NCBI GenBank assembly: GCA_964368875.1
Contig: CAYJDG010000036.1
Location: 1 to 20,849, forward strand
Source: CAYJDG01 sp964368875
GTDB taxonomy: Bacteria > Pseudomonadota > Alphaproteobacteria > Micavibrionales > Micavibrionaceae
Direction of reading: 5' to 3'
Length of the DNA stretch: 20,849 nt
In this document: positions 6,854 to 16,500 of the stretch, in pieces
Layout: each line of letters opens with the position of its first letter
Numbering within the stretch: position 1 is the stretch's first letter
The notes under the pieces: model-generated
The model's input: only the letters and a program-made list of their open reading frames with translations
What the model was told of the DNA's origin: nothing
Databases searched by the model: none
Position numbers and translations under genes: made by a program

Positions 6854-9800
6854 CTAATTCCAGGTCTTAGGAACAGGCATTTTTAGACTGTCAGCCAAAG
6901 GTTTTGAAACCCTGATGACGACTTCGTTAGAGGATATAACAGAGCTATTCTCTGACACAATAGTTCCCAATTCATCGTCTTCCGATTTTTTACCTTGGCC
7001 TTCGGAGCCTGTATCATCCCCGATCAGAAAGACAACGCTGCGGGTTGAGAAATCCAGCGGTCCGGGCGTCATTGAAAGGACCGGATTTTGCGAAATAAAT
7101 TCAAAAGTTGAAGGCAGAGGTTGCGGCGTAGGCGGGGAACCAGGAGGAGCAGGCGGAACAGGAATTGCAGCTGCCGTGCTGTAAAGGAACCCATTGCCAG
7201 TTCCCGGAATGGCAGAGCAGGAGCCGCCATAGGTGCAGCTGTAGCGGTCAAAGTTGCTGGTCAAACCAGTAAGCGTATTCAGCGCAGGATCAGCAGAGTA
7301 AATCAGAAAACGCCCGCCGCCGCTTAGATTAAACGGGGTAAGCGCGCCATTGATGAAATTGCGTCCTGAGGCGAGCGTAACGGCTGTACCTGCACCCGAT
7401 GCGGTGATCGTACGGCCTGCGCCCAAGGTAATATCAGAGCTTGCGCCAGTGGTTTGTACGAATACGCTGGATGCGTTGATGGTGGGAAGGGCGATAGAAT
7501 TGACCGAGGTGAGATTGACGTCGCCTAAAGCAGTTCCGCCACCCCATGCTCCGTTAAAGCTGATGGAATTTCCCGTTGCATTTAAATTGGCTGCTGTGTT
7601 GGCTGTCCCATTGAACGAGATATCGCCTGAACCCGCATCAAAATTGTAATCAATGCCGGGCTGATAGGCGCTGTTGATCGAGCCGACGTTAATATCCCCA
7701 CCACTGGTCGTGATATCGAGGCCAGTGCTGAGGACATCGCCGTAGAGAACCGCATTTGCAAATGAGACATCGCCGCCATTCGTCGTGATGCTGTGGGTTG
7801 TACCGAACATCGCGAAATAGCTGCCGTTCACGACCAGATTTCCGCCCTGAAGGGTCACGGCGTCATGAAGTTCCGAGCCTAAAGAGCCACTCATCGTGAC
7901 ATCGACGCCTGTCGTGGCGAGGAAAGTGCCACGCACGACGTCGTCCCACATCCGGAAATTGACCGAGTCGTTCCAAACGGTATTACCCATGATCAGATAA
8001 TTATTAAACACTGTATCGGTGCGTCCAATATTGATCAGATTCCAGCCATCAGTCAGGTAGCTAAGCTCAGTCGTATCGAGATGCAGGATTGAGCCGTCAT
8101 CGACGCCGTAGTTGATGAAGAAATGCCGGGTGGTCGAATGGGTTTGCAGTGTGAGCGTGCCAGTTCCGCTCAAGGCACCCCCCAAAGCCATTTGGTCGGC
8201 GGTCAGTGAGATATTGCCGTTTGTTCCGGTCGCTATGGCACCAGTTGTGGTCAGGGCATTGCCAGCACCAGTTACAGTGACATCGACGGTTTTTCCGGCG
8301 GAAGTCGTTATTGCAGGAAGCGTTAGCGAATTGACAGCAGTCAAAGTGACATTTCCGACAGGGGTTACCCCGCCGAGAGCGCCGAGGGTGATGGTCGATC
8401 CTGTCGCCGTGATGTCATTGCCACCATCGGACGTGCTGGCAACCGAAACTGTTCCAGTCCCGGCGTTCATAGTGATGCCGCTTGTCGTCAGATTGATCTG
8501 ATGAAGAGAAATATTCCCGCCGTTGGTAACGATCGATTGATTGGTGCCGCCCGTATACAGGTAGCCTATGCCTCCATTAGAGAGATCGAAAGCCCCGCCT
8601 GCGGTCAGGACATTCCCATAGAGATCAGTCCAGCCACCACCAGCAATCGAGAACGACCCATTTCCGGTTGCGATCAGATTATTGAACGTCCGGCGGAACG
8701 CGTTACGGAAGACGACCGGATCGGAAAAACTCAAATTGCCTGCAAACATATCGTTGCTGCCGGCAAGGTTTCCGATATTGATCAAGCTCCAGCCATCCGT
8801 GAGAAGGGCGAGTTCGGCAGAGCTCAGATTGAAGTCCGCGCCACCAGTGTTCAGGCGGATAATTCTGTTGGTGCTGCTTGGTTGCAGGGTCAGGGTTCCG
8901 GTACCGCTGAGATTACCGCCCAAAGCGAGATCATCCGCGGTCAGGGAGATATTGCCTGCAGCGCCCGTTGCAATTGCGCCTGTCGTTGTGATGCTGTTGC
9001 CGGCCCCAGAGGCGGAGAGAGTGACGGATTTACCGGCTGCTGTTGTGATCGCGCCTGAAGTGAATGACTGGGCATTGTTCAGTGTGAAGTCACCAATCGT
9101 TCCCGATGTTGTCAGCGCAGTGATCAGATTGTTTCCTGTCAGGCTTACTGTGCCTAGGCCATTATCGTCAAAGATACCCGCCGTAATTACGCCAGTGCCG
9201 TTAAATAACGCTCCTGACGCAACCGATGTGGTTGCAGTGCCAGCACCCACATTCCAGCCACCCGTTAAAGTGAGCGTTCCCGCATTGATGTTGGTCGGCC
9301 CAGTATACGTATTGATACCTGAGAGGGTGACCGTACCGTTGCCTGATTTGGTCAGACCCAGCATGCCGCTGCTGAGCTGATTGCCGAGAATGCCAGTAAT
9401 ATTGACGGTATCGGTGAGAGAGGGCGTATTTATCGTCAGTTGTGTTTGACCGCGCACGATCCCGCTGATACTTGAGGCGCCTGTGGCATTTATCGTCGAG
9501 CTTTGGCTGTTGGCGAAATCACCCCATACATCGGCAGTCACGCCCATGCCAGAAATCGCGCCACCATTCAGATAGATCGTCGGGGCGAAAGTCTGCGCGA
9601 CTGTTCCCGTGGTCATCTGATTGTTGAGCGCCCCGTCAATCGTCCAGGTCGCACCAGCAAAGCGTATCTTATTATAAGCGGCGGTGCCGGTGAGGTTAAC
9701 CGCTGCGCCTGAAGCAATCGTCAGAGTAGGTGTGTTTACGAGGCTGCCGCTCAGGTTTATTACCCCTGCGTTGACAGTTGTCGCGCCCGCGTAGGTATTG

Positions 9801-12457
9801 GCACCGGAAAGGGTGAGCGTGCCGGCGCCAGCTTTGGTGAGAGAACCATTACCTGAGATAGCAGAGGCAATCGTATTATTAGAGCCGCCGTCGTTCAACG
9901 TCAGGGTCGCACCTGCGCCAATCGCGGTTGGGCTATTGATGCCAATGGCTCCACCGTTTGAGTTCAGGGAGAAATTATGATTGAACGCTATGCCGTTTGT
10001 ACCTGTGAGGGAGATCGCCCCATTATTCGTGGTGATCGTTCCGGCGCTGGATGTGGTGATCTGATTGCCCGCCGTCAAGGTGAGGCTGCGCCCGGCGGTC
10101 GTAAAATTGAGTGTGTCGCCCTTGAGGTCCAGATCGATATTATTACTGGCCTGAAGCGAGACGTTGGCTGATTGCGACAGGCGTTCGAGATAGCGTGCCG
10201 AGAAAGCCGAATACCCATCAGCTGCAGTCGCTTTGGCAATTTCGGTGGCCCCTGTACCCGGCGGGGTTAAGGCAATTCCGAATTTGACCGATTGATATTG
10301 TTCCATTAAAGCAGTTTCGTTGACAGATAGTTTTCGGTTATAGGCGATGACTTCGCCGATGGTATGGTCGGTTGCGCCCAATCCAAGATTTAGGCCACCC
10401 CCGGTATTTGCAACGGTGATGCCTGGACTCACTGCAGAGAGTTGATTGCCATTTACTTGAAAGCCGTTGCGGCCAGCTACGGCATCTTTCCAGCCATTAA
10501 AAATCATCGGTACGCCAATACCCGGTCCGGCTGTTGTCGCGCGGTCGGTACCACAGCAACTGCCCGGATCGAAGTAGATATTGCCGTCATTCCATGGCAG
10601 GTGCGCGGAAAAGCGGCTGGCACTCGAGGTGTCGGTGCCATTGAAAGAGATACCGAAATTGGTTGAGGCAACGTTCTCACGCGAGACTGAGAACATGTTG
10701 AAATTCGTTGCAGATCCTCCTAATTGGTCGATTTCCGCAAAATTGTCATTGGTCAGGCGTACGCCGCTCAGGCCCCCGAGTGTCGTCAGGGCCGCATTAT
10801 CCGTTGAGGTGGCAAGCAACCCGCTGGCTTTATCCCGCCACGATGCAATTACACCTGAAAATCCGTTATTTGCACCGCCGGTTCCGGTGGCAGCGTTATC
10901 ACCATCGGCGTCATAGATGGTCGTAAGGTCCGTACCATCCAACCAGTAACGCAGGCCAGAGGTCAGGTTGATCGATCCGTCTGTGCTGACAAAAGTCGGA
11001 TCGACGTTGCCGTAAATGGTGATGTTGGTCGGATCGAGAAAATAGGTGCCGCGATTGCCGCTGCTGGAAGTCAGGTCGACATATCCACCTGCATCCAGAT
11101 GAGTGTGGCCAGAGGTTTCAACGAAGCCGCCCATGCCGCTGCGTTGTTGATCGGGTGTAAGGCTTTGGTTGCTAAGCGCGTTCCAGGTGAGGGGATTAAT
11201 CCCAAGGCCACCGAGCGCGCGGGCATACACATTGCCATAGAAACTCGTGTTGTTATCCGACCAGAAAATCGTACGTCCGGCATCGCCTTCATAAAGTGAA
11301 TCGTTGAGAACTAGAACATTCTGGTCGACATAAAGATTGAGAGCTGTCGGGGTTGAGCCCTGACCAAGATAATCGCCGCCAATCTGGATATCGCCGCCTG
11401 CAGCGTCGATGCGCTCGTCCGAGATACTGCCGCCGAGAGTTGTACTGCTTAAACCCTGATAGCCCGAGGCATCGATATAAGTTCCGGCGAGGAGGGCGAC
11501 GTTGTCGCCTGTTACGGTCAGTTTTCCGCCGCGTTCTCCCGTTTTGCGTCCTGAGACATCGAGAGCGCCAGAGACGAGAACGGTGCTACTGCCTGATTTC
11601 TTGCCTTTGTTGATATTTCCAGCAACGGCGTTAGATCCCGCAGCACTGATCAAAATGCGTCCGTTATGAACGCCGACGCTCGGGGCCCGTAATTCGCCTG
11701 ATGACGTAATCAGGCTGTTGACGATTTGAGAGCCTGCAGCCGCGGTCAGCGTAATCGTGCCGCCATCAGCCTGAATGCGTCCGGTGTTTTCAGCCAGTTG
11801 CGAAGAAACTTCGTCGCTGACACCCAGTTGAATCAAGCCGTCGCCATAAAGATCGATGGTTGCCTGATCCCCGGAAGCGAGCTGGACGCGGCCCATTCGC
11901 GCTGTGATCGTGCCGGAGTTCTTAACATTCGGAGCTACGAGGCCAACGAGACCCGCTTCACCCGCCGTGATTTGCCCCTGGTTTTCGACCGTGGCATCGG
12001 ACTTGCCGGGACGGTCAAAGCGGAAATCTCCGGCAATGAATTTATCGTTGTTGATATCGGAGGACGTCGCAACGAGGCCGCTGACATCTACATGGCTGTT
12101 TGATCCGAACAGAACGCCGCTCTGGTTGACGATGAAGATATTGCCATTCGCCTTAAGTGTGCCGTCGATGAAGGACGGGGAGGAGGCGTTGACCCGGTTT
12201 AGCGTGACCGAGCGGCTACCCGGTTGATGAAACGTTGTAGTTTCGCCCTGACCAATATTGAAGCTGCGCCAGTCAATGATCGCGCGGTCGGTGCTCTGGT
12301 GAATATCAAGATTTGTGCCGCTGGTCGTGATCGACGCGTTGCCTGCGGTAACAACCCCATCCTGCGGGTTAGCCAAGGCAAGAGAACTCACTCCGGCGAC
12401 CAAGAGGGCGCCAAGACAGGTCGAAGAGAGCAGGGTTTTGACAGAAAAGATGGGCAT
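6854..12457 (-). CDS. filamentous-haemagglutinin-type (TpsA-like) giant adhesin with LamG-like insert
   Basis: A 1867-residue exported surface protein. Residues 1-29 form a signal peptide (LLSSTCLGALLVAGVSSLALA, cleavage likely before NPQDG). Residues of about 30-270 are a two-partner-secretion (haemagg_act) domain with DWRSFNIG, VTLNRV, GNIFIVNQSGVLFG and AGEAGLVGLVAPNVKNSG, which in this family is recognised by an outer-membrane TpsB pore. Next come beta-helix repeats to about 480, a LamG/concanavalin-like insert (about 490-730), and two passenger-associated repeats (LTKAGAGTLTLSGANTYAGATT near 873 and a second near 1035). A duplicated module of about 246 residues follows (1137-1382 and 1383-1661). 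Near 1716 a segment FLIYSADPALNTLTGL resembles C-terminal parts of related alphaproteobacterial haemagglutinins. A proline-rich stretch (1765-1781) and an acidic tail end the protein. There is no autotransporter barrel, and no TpsB gene is in the window. Role in attachment or biofilm is inferred from family. Confidence 0.88.
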   Translation of the reverse strand: MPIFSVKTLLSSTCLGALLVAGVSSLALANPQDGVVTAGNASITTSGTNLDIHQSTDRAIIDWRSFNIGQGETTTFHQPGSRSVTLNRVNASSPSFIDGTLKANGNIFIVNQSGVLFGSNSHVDVSGLVATSSDINNDKFIAGDFRFDRPGKSDATVENQGQITAGEAGLVGLVAPNVKNSGTITARMGRVQLASGDQATIDLYGDGLIQLGVSDEVSSQLAENTGRIQADGGTITLTAAAGSQIVNSLITSSGELRAPSVGVHNGRILISAAGSNAVAGNINKGKKSGSSTVLVSGALDVSGRKTGERGGKLTVTGDNVALLAGTYIDASGYQGLSSTTLGGSISDERIDAAGGDIQIGGDYLGQGSTPTALNLYVDQNVLVLNDSLYEGDAGRTIFWSDNNTSFYGNVYARALGGLGINPLTWNALSNQSLTPDQQRSGMGGFVETSGHTHLDAGGYVDLTSSSGNRGTYFLDPTNITIYGNVDPTFVSTDGSINLTSGLRYWLDGTDLTTIYDADGDNAATGTGGANNGFSGVIASWRDKASGLLATSTDNAALTTLGGLSGVRLTNDNFAEIDQLGGSATNFNMFSVSRENVASTNFGISFNGTDTSSASRFSAHLPWNDGNIYFDPGSCCGTDRATTAGPGIGVPMIFNGWKDAVAGRNGFQVNGNQLSAVSPGITVANTGGGLNLGLGATDHTIGEVIAYNRKLSVNETALMEQYQSVKFGIALTPPGTGATEIAKATAADGYSAFSARYLERLSQSANVSLQASNNIDLDLKGDTLNFTTAGRSLTLTAGNQITTSSAGTITTNNGAISLTGTNGIAFNHNFSLNSNGGAIGINSPTAIGAGATLTLNDGGSNNTIASAISGNGSLTKAGAGTLTLSGANTYAGATTVNAGVINLSGSLVNTPTLTIASGAAVNLTGTAAYNKIRFAGATWTIDGALNNQMTTGTVAQTFAPTIYLNGGAISGMGVTADVWGDFANSQSSTINATGASSISGIVRGQTQLTINTPSLTDTVNITGILGNQLSSGMLGLTKSGNGTVTLSGINTYTGPTNINAGTLTLTGGWNVGAGTATTSVASGALFNGTGVITAGIFDDNGLGTVSLTGNNLITALTTSGTIGDFTLNNAQSFTSGAITTAAGKSVTLSASGAGNSITTTGAIATGAAGNISLTADDLALGGNLSGTGTLTLQPSSTNRIIRLNTGGADFNLSSAELALLTDGWSLINIGNLAGSNDMFAGNLSFSDPVVFRNAFRRTFNNLIATGNGSFSIAGGGWTDLYGNVLTAGGAFDLSNGGIGYLYTGGTNQSIVTNGGNISLHQINLTTSGITMNAGTGTVSVASTSDGGNDITATGSTITLGALGGVTPVGNVTLTAVNSLTLPAITTSAGKTVDVTVTGAGNALTTTGAIATGTNGNISLTADQMALGGALSGTGTLTLQTHSTTRHFFINYGVDDGSILHLDTTELSYLTDGWNLINIGRTDTVFNNYLIMGNTVWNDSVNFRMWDDVVRGTFLATTGVDVTMSGSLGSELHDAVTLQGGNLVVNGSYFAMFGTTHSITTNGGDVSFANAVLYGDVLSTGLDITTSGGDINVGSINSAYQPGIDYNFDAGSGDISFNGTANTAANLNATGNSISFNGAWGGGTALGDVNLTSVNSIALPTINASSVFVQTTGASSDITLGAGRTITASGAGTAVTLASGRNFINGALTPFNLSGGGRFLIYSADPALNTLTGLTSNFDRYSCTYGGSCSAIPGTGNGFLYSTAAAIPVPPAPPGSPPTPQPLPSTFEFISQNPVLSMTPGPLDFSTRSVVFLIGDDTGSEGQGKKSEDDELGTIVSENSSVISSNEVVIRVSKPLADSLKMPVPKTWN
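7475..9049 (-). repeat. tandem duplication of ~246 codons in the adhesin
   Basis: Unit 1 (8312-9049, residues 1137-1382) and unit 2 (7475-8311, residues 1383-1661) share ordered landmarks: ITT(A/S)AGK, GAGN(S/A)(I/L)TTTGAIATG, GNISLTAD..ALGG.LSGTGTLTLQ, LTDGW(S/N)LINIG and (V/I)TTNGG. Unit 2 carries an extra 30 residues or so near its end. The similarity is moderate, so the duplication is old. Confidence 0.7.
10268..10990 (-). other. LamG/concanavalin-like domain inside the adhesin
   Basis: Residues of about 490-730 break the beta-helix pattern with WLDGTDLTTIYDADGD, GVIASWRDKASG, FNMFSVSRENVAST, FNGWKDAVAGRNGFQVNG and finally IGEVIAYNRKLSVNETALMEQYQSVKFG. The last segment is the typical end of bacterial LamG-like domains (EiiaYnR.Ls..E…YL..KyG). 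It contains a CC pair (634-635). Such domains bind glycans or proteins, so this is the best candidate for the ligand-binding part of the adhesin. Confidence 0.65.
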
Positions 12458-12478
12458 GGCGGCTTGTCTAGAATGTTA

Positions 12479-12492
12479 GAATCCTAGGATTC
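12479..12492. promoter_or_regulatory. 14-bp perfect palindrome upstream of the adhesin gene
   Basis: GAATCCTAGGATTC is a perfect palindrome lying 21-35 bp upstream of the adhesin ATG on the minus strand. It is well placed for a dimeric repressor or for a translation-affecting structure. No known regulator box was recognised. A second short inverted repeat, CCTTA-AAA-TAAGG (12516-12528), lies just upstream of it. Confidence 0.45.
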
Positions 12493-12619
12493 AAGTCACC
12501 AGCTTAGATCGTTAACCTTAAAATAAGGATAAAATGCTAGGTATATTGTTTGTTGGACCGCAATATTTGCTCATATTTAGTCTATCCAGCTTGTGAGCAA
12601 CTGCAAAAATTCATAAGCG

Positions 12620-13528
12620 CTACTTAAAAAAGCTTATAATATCAACTTCATTCCCAAGCTCTGAGTACTCAATTTTATCGAAACTCAGAAGCTTGGCTTT
12701 GGCGATCCCTTTGCCGACATTCGCGGGCAACTCGGCGTCCATATATGACTTCCAGTCAAAGCCTTCCCCTTCATCACCGATGTGAATATTGATCTCAGAT
12801 GCAGAGTGAGACAGTTTTATGGTCACCCGTTTGGTTTTATTCTCTTCAAGTTCAAGTCTTCTTTGTATCTCACTTTCAAGCAGAGAGTTCTTGAGCAATT
12901 TGGCTTTTTCTTCTAGGCCAATTTTCAAATTTCCATGTTCGATTGAATTTAGCAAAAGTTCATAGATACCGGTAACCGCCAGATCTGGACGCGGAAAAAG
13001 ACTACCCAGCATAAAGGCGATATCGCCTGCCTGCTCAGGGGTTTGTATACTGAATTCACCTTTTTCAATTGTGCCAAAAGCGTTCTTCTGCTGCAAAAGG
13101 CGCGCTTCGAATTCTGCTGATGTTTTGCGGTCACGTATGGCCGCTTTGACCAATGTAATCAGTCTTTCTTTTGTGTAAGGCTTGGCCAGATAATAATTTA
13201 TCCCGGCTTTTATACCCTCTGTGACTTCGTTCATCGACCGCGCGGATGTCTGCATTATGATGGGAATGCCGTGAAATTTATCATCACTTTTTATTTTTTT
13301 GGTGAATTCCAAGCCATTCATATTCGGCATAATTCTATCCAAAATAATGACATCGAAATGAATCGGACTTTTCTGAATAATCTCCCATGCCTCGACACCG
13401 TCATTGGCCTTTTCAAAAATATATCCGCTATCATGTAGATACTTGGATAAAATTTTCATGTTGACTGGATCGTCTTCGACAATCAGAACATGGTTGGCAG
13501 TGCGAATATTGCGGTTTGAAAGGGACAT
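12620..13528 (-). CDS. response regulator with C-terminal RsbW-like ATPase domain
   Basis: This is a 302-residue cytoplasmic protein. The receiver domain (about 12-132) has the acidic pair Asp19/Asp20, phospho-acceptor Asp64 in IILDRIMP, Thr94 and Lys116 in LAKPY. A linker leads to a second domain (about 165-300) that looks like a GHKL/HATPase_c_2 ATPase: N-box ELLLNSIEHGN (190-200, with Glu190, Asn194 and His198), G1-box GDEGEGFDW (251-259) and GKG (272-274). This N-box with EL..N..EHG is typical of anti-sigma-factor kinases such as RsbW and SpoIIAB. There is no HisKA phospho-acceptor helix. The ATG at 13526-13528 has an AAGGA site 7 nt upstream and lies 15 nt downstream of the hybrid-kinase stop, so it is co-transcribed and probably its phosphorelay output. 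A role as a regulated anti-sigma kinase is an inference; no sigma or anti-anti-sigma gene is in view. Confidence 0.82.
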   Translation of the reverse strand: MSLSNRNIRTANHVLIVEDDPVNMKILSKYLHDSGYIFEKANDGVEAWEIIQKSPIHFDVIILDRIMPNMNGLEFTKKIKSDDKFHGIPIIMQTSARSMNEVTEGIKAGINYYLAKPYTKERLITLVKAAIRDRKTSAEFEARLLQQKNAFGTIEKGEFSIQTPEQAGDIAFMLGSLFPRPDLAVTGIYELLLNSIEHGNLKIGLEEKAKLLKNSLLESEIQRRLELEENKTKRVTIKLSHSASEINIHIGDEGEGFDWKSYMDAELPANVGKGIAKAKLLSFDKIEYSELGNEVDIISFFK

Positions 13529-13543
13529 CCGTAATTCCTTCGA

Positions 13544-16500
13544 TTAAGTTATGTCTTTGGTTCTATTTAAGAAAAATTCTTCAATCTCTTTGAGATAAAT
13601 ACGGAATTTCTCCAGGAAGATTTCTTTGTCATGAATTCTAATATCGTCAGCATGCTCAGCTTCTAAACAAAGCTGCGCCAGCTTTTCAGCGCCAATTTGA
13701 GCTGAGGAACCCTTAAGTTTATGCGTCGCATGTCTCCAGGTTTCATCTACACCCCCAGCCTTTAAGTGAGATTCAATGTTTTCCAGGGAGTCTTTAGCTA
13801 CTTTAAGAAAGACTTCTACGATCATACGTTCTTGCGCATGATCGCCCTCAGTAAAGAGCTCCAGATGCTGCATGTTGACCAAATGAAGGTCATGATGATC
13901 TTCAAGTGAAGTCGTTCTGGATGTATCTTTGATATTCAGCCATTTAACCAAAGCGCTATGAAGTTTTTCTGGAGAGATAGGTTTGCTGAGGTAGTCGTTC
14001 ATTCCTGCCTGCATGCACAACTCTCGATCACCCTGCATGGCATTCGCCGTCATGGCTACAATAGGGACGGGCGGTAAGTTTTTAGATTTCTCTTTTTCCC
14101 GGATCATGCGGGTCGTTTCAAATCCATCCATCTCTGGCATCTGACAATCCATCAGAATTAAATCATACGGAATTGGCGCGTGATTAATTTTGTCCAGCGC
14201 ATCAAGCCCATCGACCGCGTCATCTACAACTGTAAAACCCATTTTTTTCAAAATTTTATTGGAAAAAAGCAGGTTAATTGGGTGATCATCAACGATCAAT
14301 AATCTGAAGTTCGCAAATTTTTCAGTGGAGCCAAAAATATTGCTGGCATCACTGTTATCGTAGGATCTGGTAACCTTAACCGCGGATTTTTGTATCGGTA
14401 GAGAGAAAGAGAAAGTCGACCCTTTGCCAACGACGCTCGTGACAGTAATCTCCCCACCCATAAGTTCGGCCAGATTTTTGGAGATTGCCAATCCCAACCC
14501 TGTCCCGCCGAATTTACGGCTCATCGAAGCATCGCCTTGTGAGAATTTTTTGAAAAGAAGAGCCTGAATTTCCGGAGACATACCCATGCCGGTATCTTCA
14601 ATTGAAAATGTATAGATTGGGTTCGGCATGTCCTCATTCTGTATGGATGAAACATGAAGCGTAACGCTGCCTTTTTCAGTAAATTTGATCGCGTTGCCGA
14701 TAAGATTTGTGATGATCTGCTTGATCCGTAACTTATCACCGATCACATAAGGATAAATGTCGGGGGCAATATTACATTTGAGCGTGAGGCCTTTGTTGCT
14801 GGCGAGCGGTGACAGTAATTCCAGCAGGTATTTCATGCTTTCATTGATATTGAAGGGCACTTCGTCAAGAGTAAGTTGGCCTGCTTCAATTTTTGAAAAA
14901 TCCAAAATATCATTCAAAAGAAACAGAAGTGTTTCGCCTGATCTTAAAACTGCATGAAGTGAATTTTTCTGGTCATCATCGAGATTTGTATCCATGAGAA
15001 GGCTGGTCAGGCCGATAATGCCATTCATGGGCGTTCTGATTTCGTGGCTCATATTTGCCAGGAAGTCGCTTTTTGCGATATTCGCCTTTTCGGCCTGTTC
15101 TTTGGCAATGCGAAGTTCTTCAACTGCCGCAAATTTTTTAGTCACGTCTTCGAAAATGGCGAGCAGGATTTCTGGCTGACCTTCCTTGTCGAAAATGGGC
15201 ACTTTAGTCGTATGGGATTTAAATTCACCATAGGGTGTGGATACAGTCTCAACGTCAACGTCGACCAGAGATTTCCCGCCCATGACTTTCTGATCTGTGG
15301 CGCGGTAGAAATCCGCTTCCTCGACTGGGAACATATCGTAATCAGTCTTGTTGAGTAGAATTTTCTGCTCAAGACCCAATAACCGTTCGGCCATCTTGTT
15401 TATCATAAGAAATTTNNNNNNNNNNNNNNNNNNNNNNNNNNNNNNNNNNNNNNNNNNNNNNNNNNNNNNNNNNNNNNNNNNNNNNNNNNNNNNNNNNNNN
15501 NNNNNNNNNNNNNNNAGTTCCGGGAAGATAGCATTTATCTCCTTTATATAGATGTTATAGGTAATCGTTGGTGACCCAAGGATGACTGCTCTGGCTGAAT
15601 GCACCAAAACATCGTTCACATGAAAAAGTTCGCCGCTAAGATGCCGCGCGCGCAAAGCCTCAGATATATTCTCATCAAGAAATCTATACGCTTTAAAATC
15701 ACTTATCATGGTCCCTGTAAGCGCGATCAACGTCAGGCCTAGAGAAAGGCCGATCAGTTTTTTAGGAAAATTATCGCGCGAAGTATCATCGATATTCTGC
15801 TCCTTATTATAGACGACTATTCCCAGTGCCAGCGCCCAGACCACACAGACGACAAAGGCAATAATAAGTGCCAGAGATTTTTCATCCTGCGGGGTCATAA
15901 ATTCAGGTGAATTATGTGCTTCAAAGGGGATGAATATCGCCGCCTCCATGCCCACGAAATGCATCGCGCAAATTCCAATGGCCATAACGAAGGCAGCTAA
16001 GATGCGCATCATTATCGCATGACTACCCTGCTTGCCACGCAGGAAGAAAATGATTATCAGCGCAGCGCCCGCCGAGAGGATGGCAATAATGATTGAGAGA
16101 GAAAAGAGCGTTGGATGATAATAAATCTTTGCATGCATAATCATGGCTGCCATACCGATATAATGCATGAGGCAAATGGCACCGCCGAGGAGAACGGCGC
16201 CAGCCACTAATTTAGATTTAGTCAGGCTGGCAGAGCATGTGATCCACAGAACGCCGTAGGCGGCAACTCCAGCGGCGACCATAGAAGTCAGTGTCAAAGT
16301 TAAATCATACTTCACCACCATATCCATTTTGTAAGCAAGCATGCCGATAAAATGCATGGCCCAAATTGCGGCTGCCAATGAGGCGGCCCCGCCGCAGCGC
16401 AAAATAATCTGGATTTTCTTAGTTTTCGCTTTGTACATATAGCGTGCGAGGCTTTGTCCTACGTAGGAACCGAGCCACGCGATCAGGAAAGATAATATTA

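Noticed and set aside
8112..9380. Long plus-strand open frames opposite the adhesin (8112-8501, 8501-9058, 8682-9380)
   Set aside because: They are low-complexity Val/Pro/Ala-rich antisense shadows of the repetitive adhesin codons, with no family resemblance or ribosome sites.
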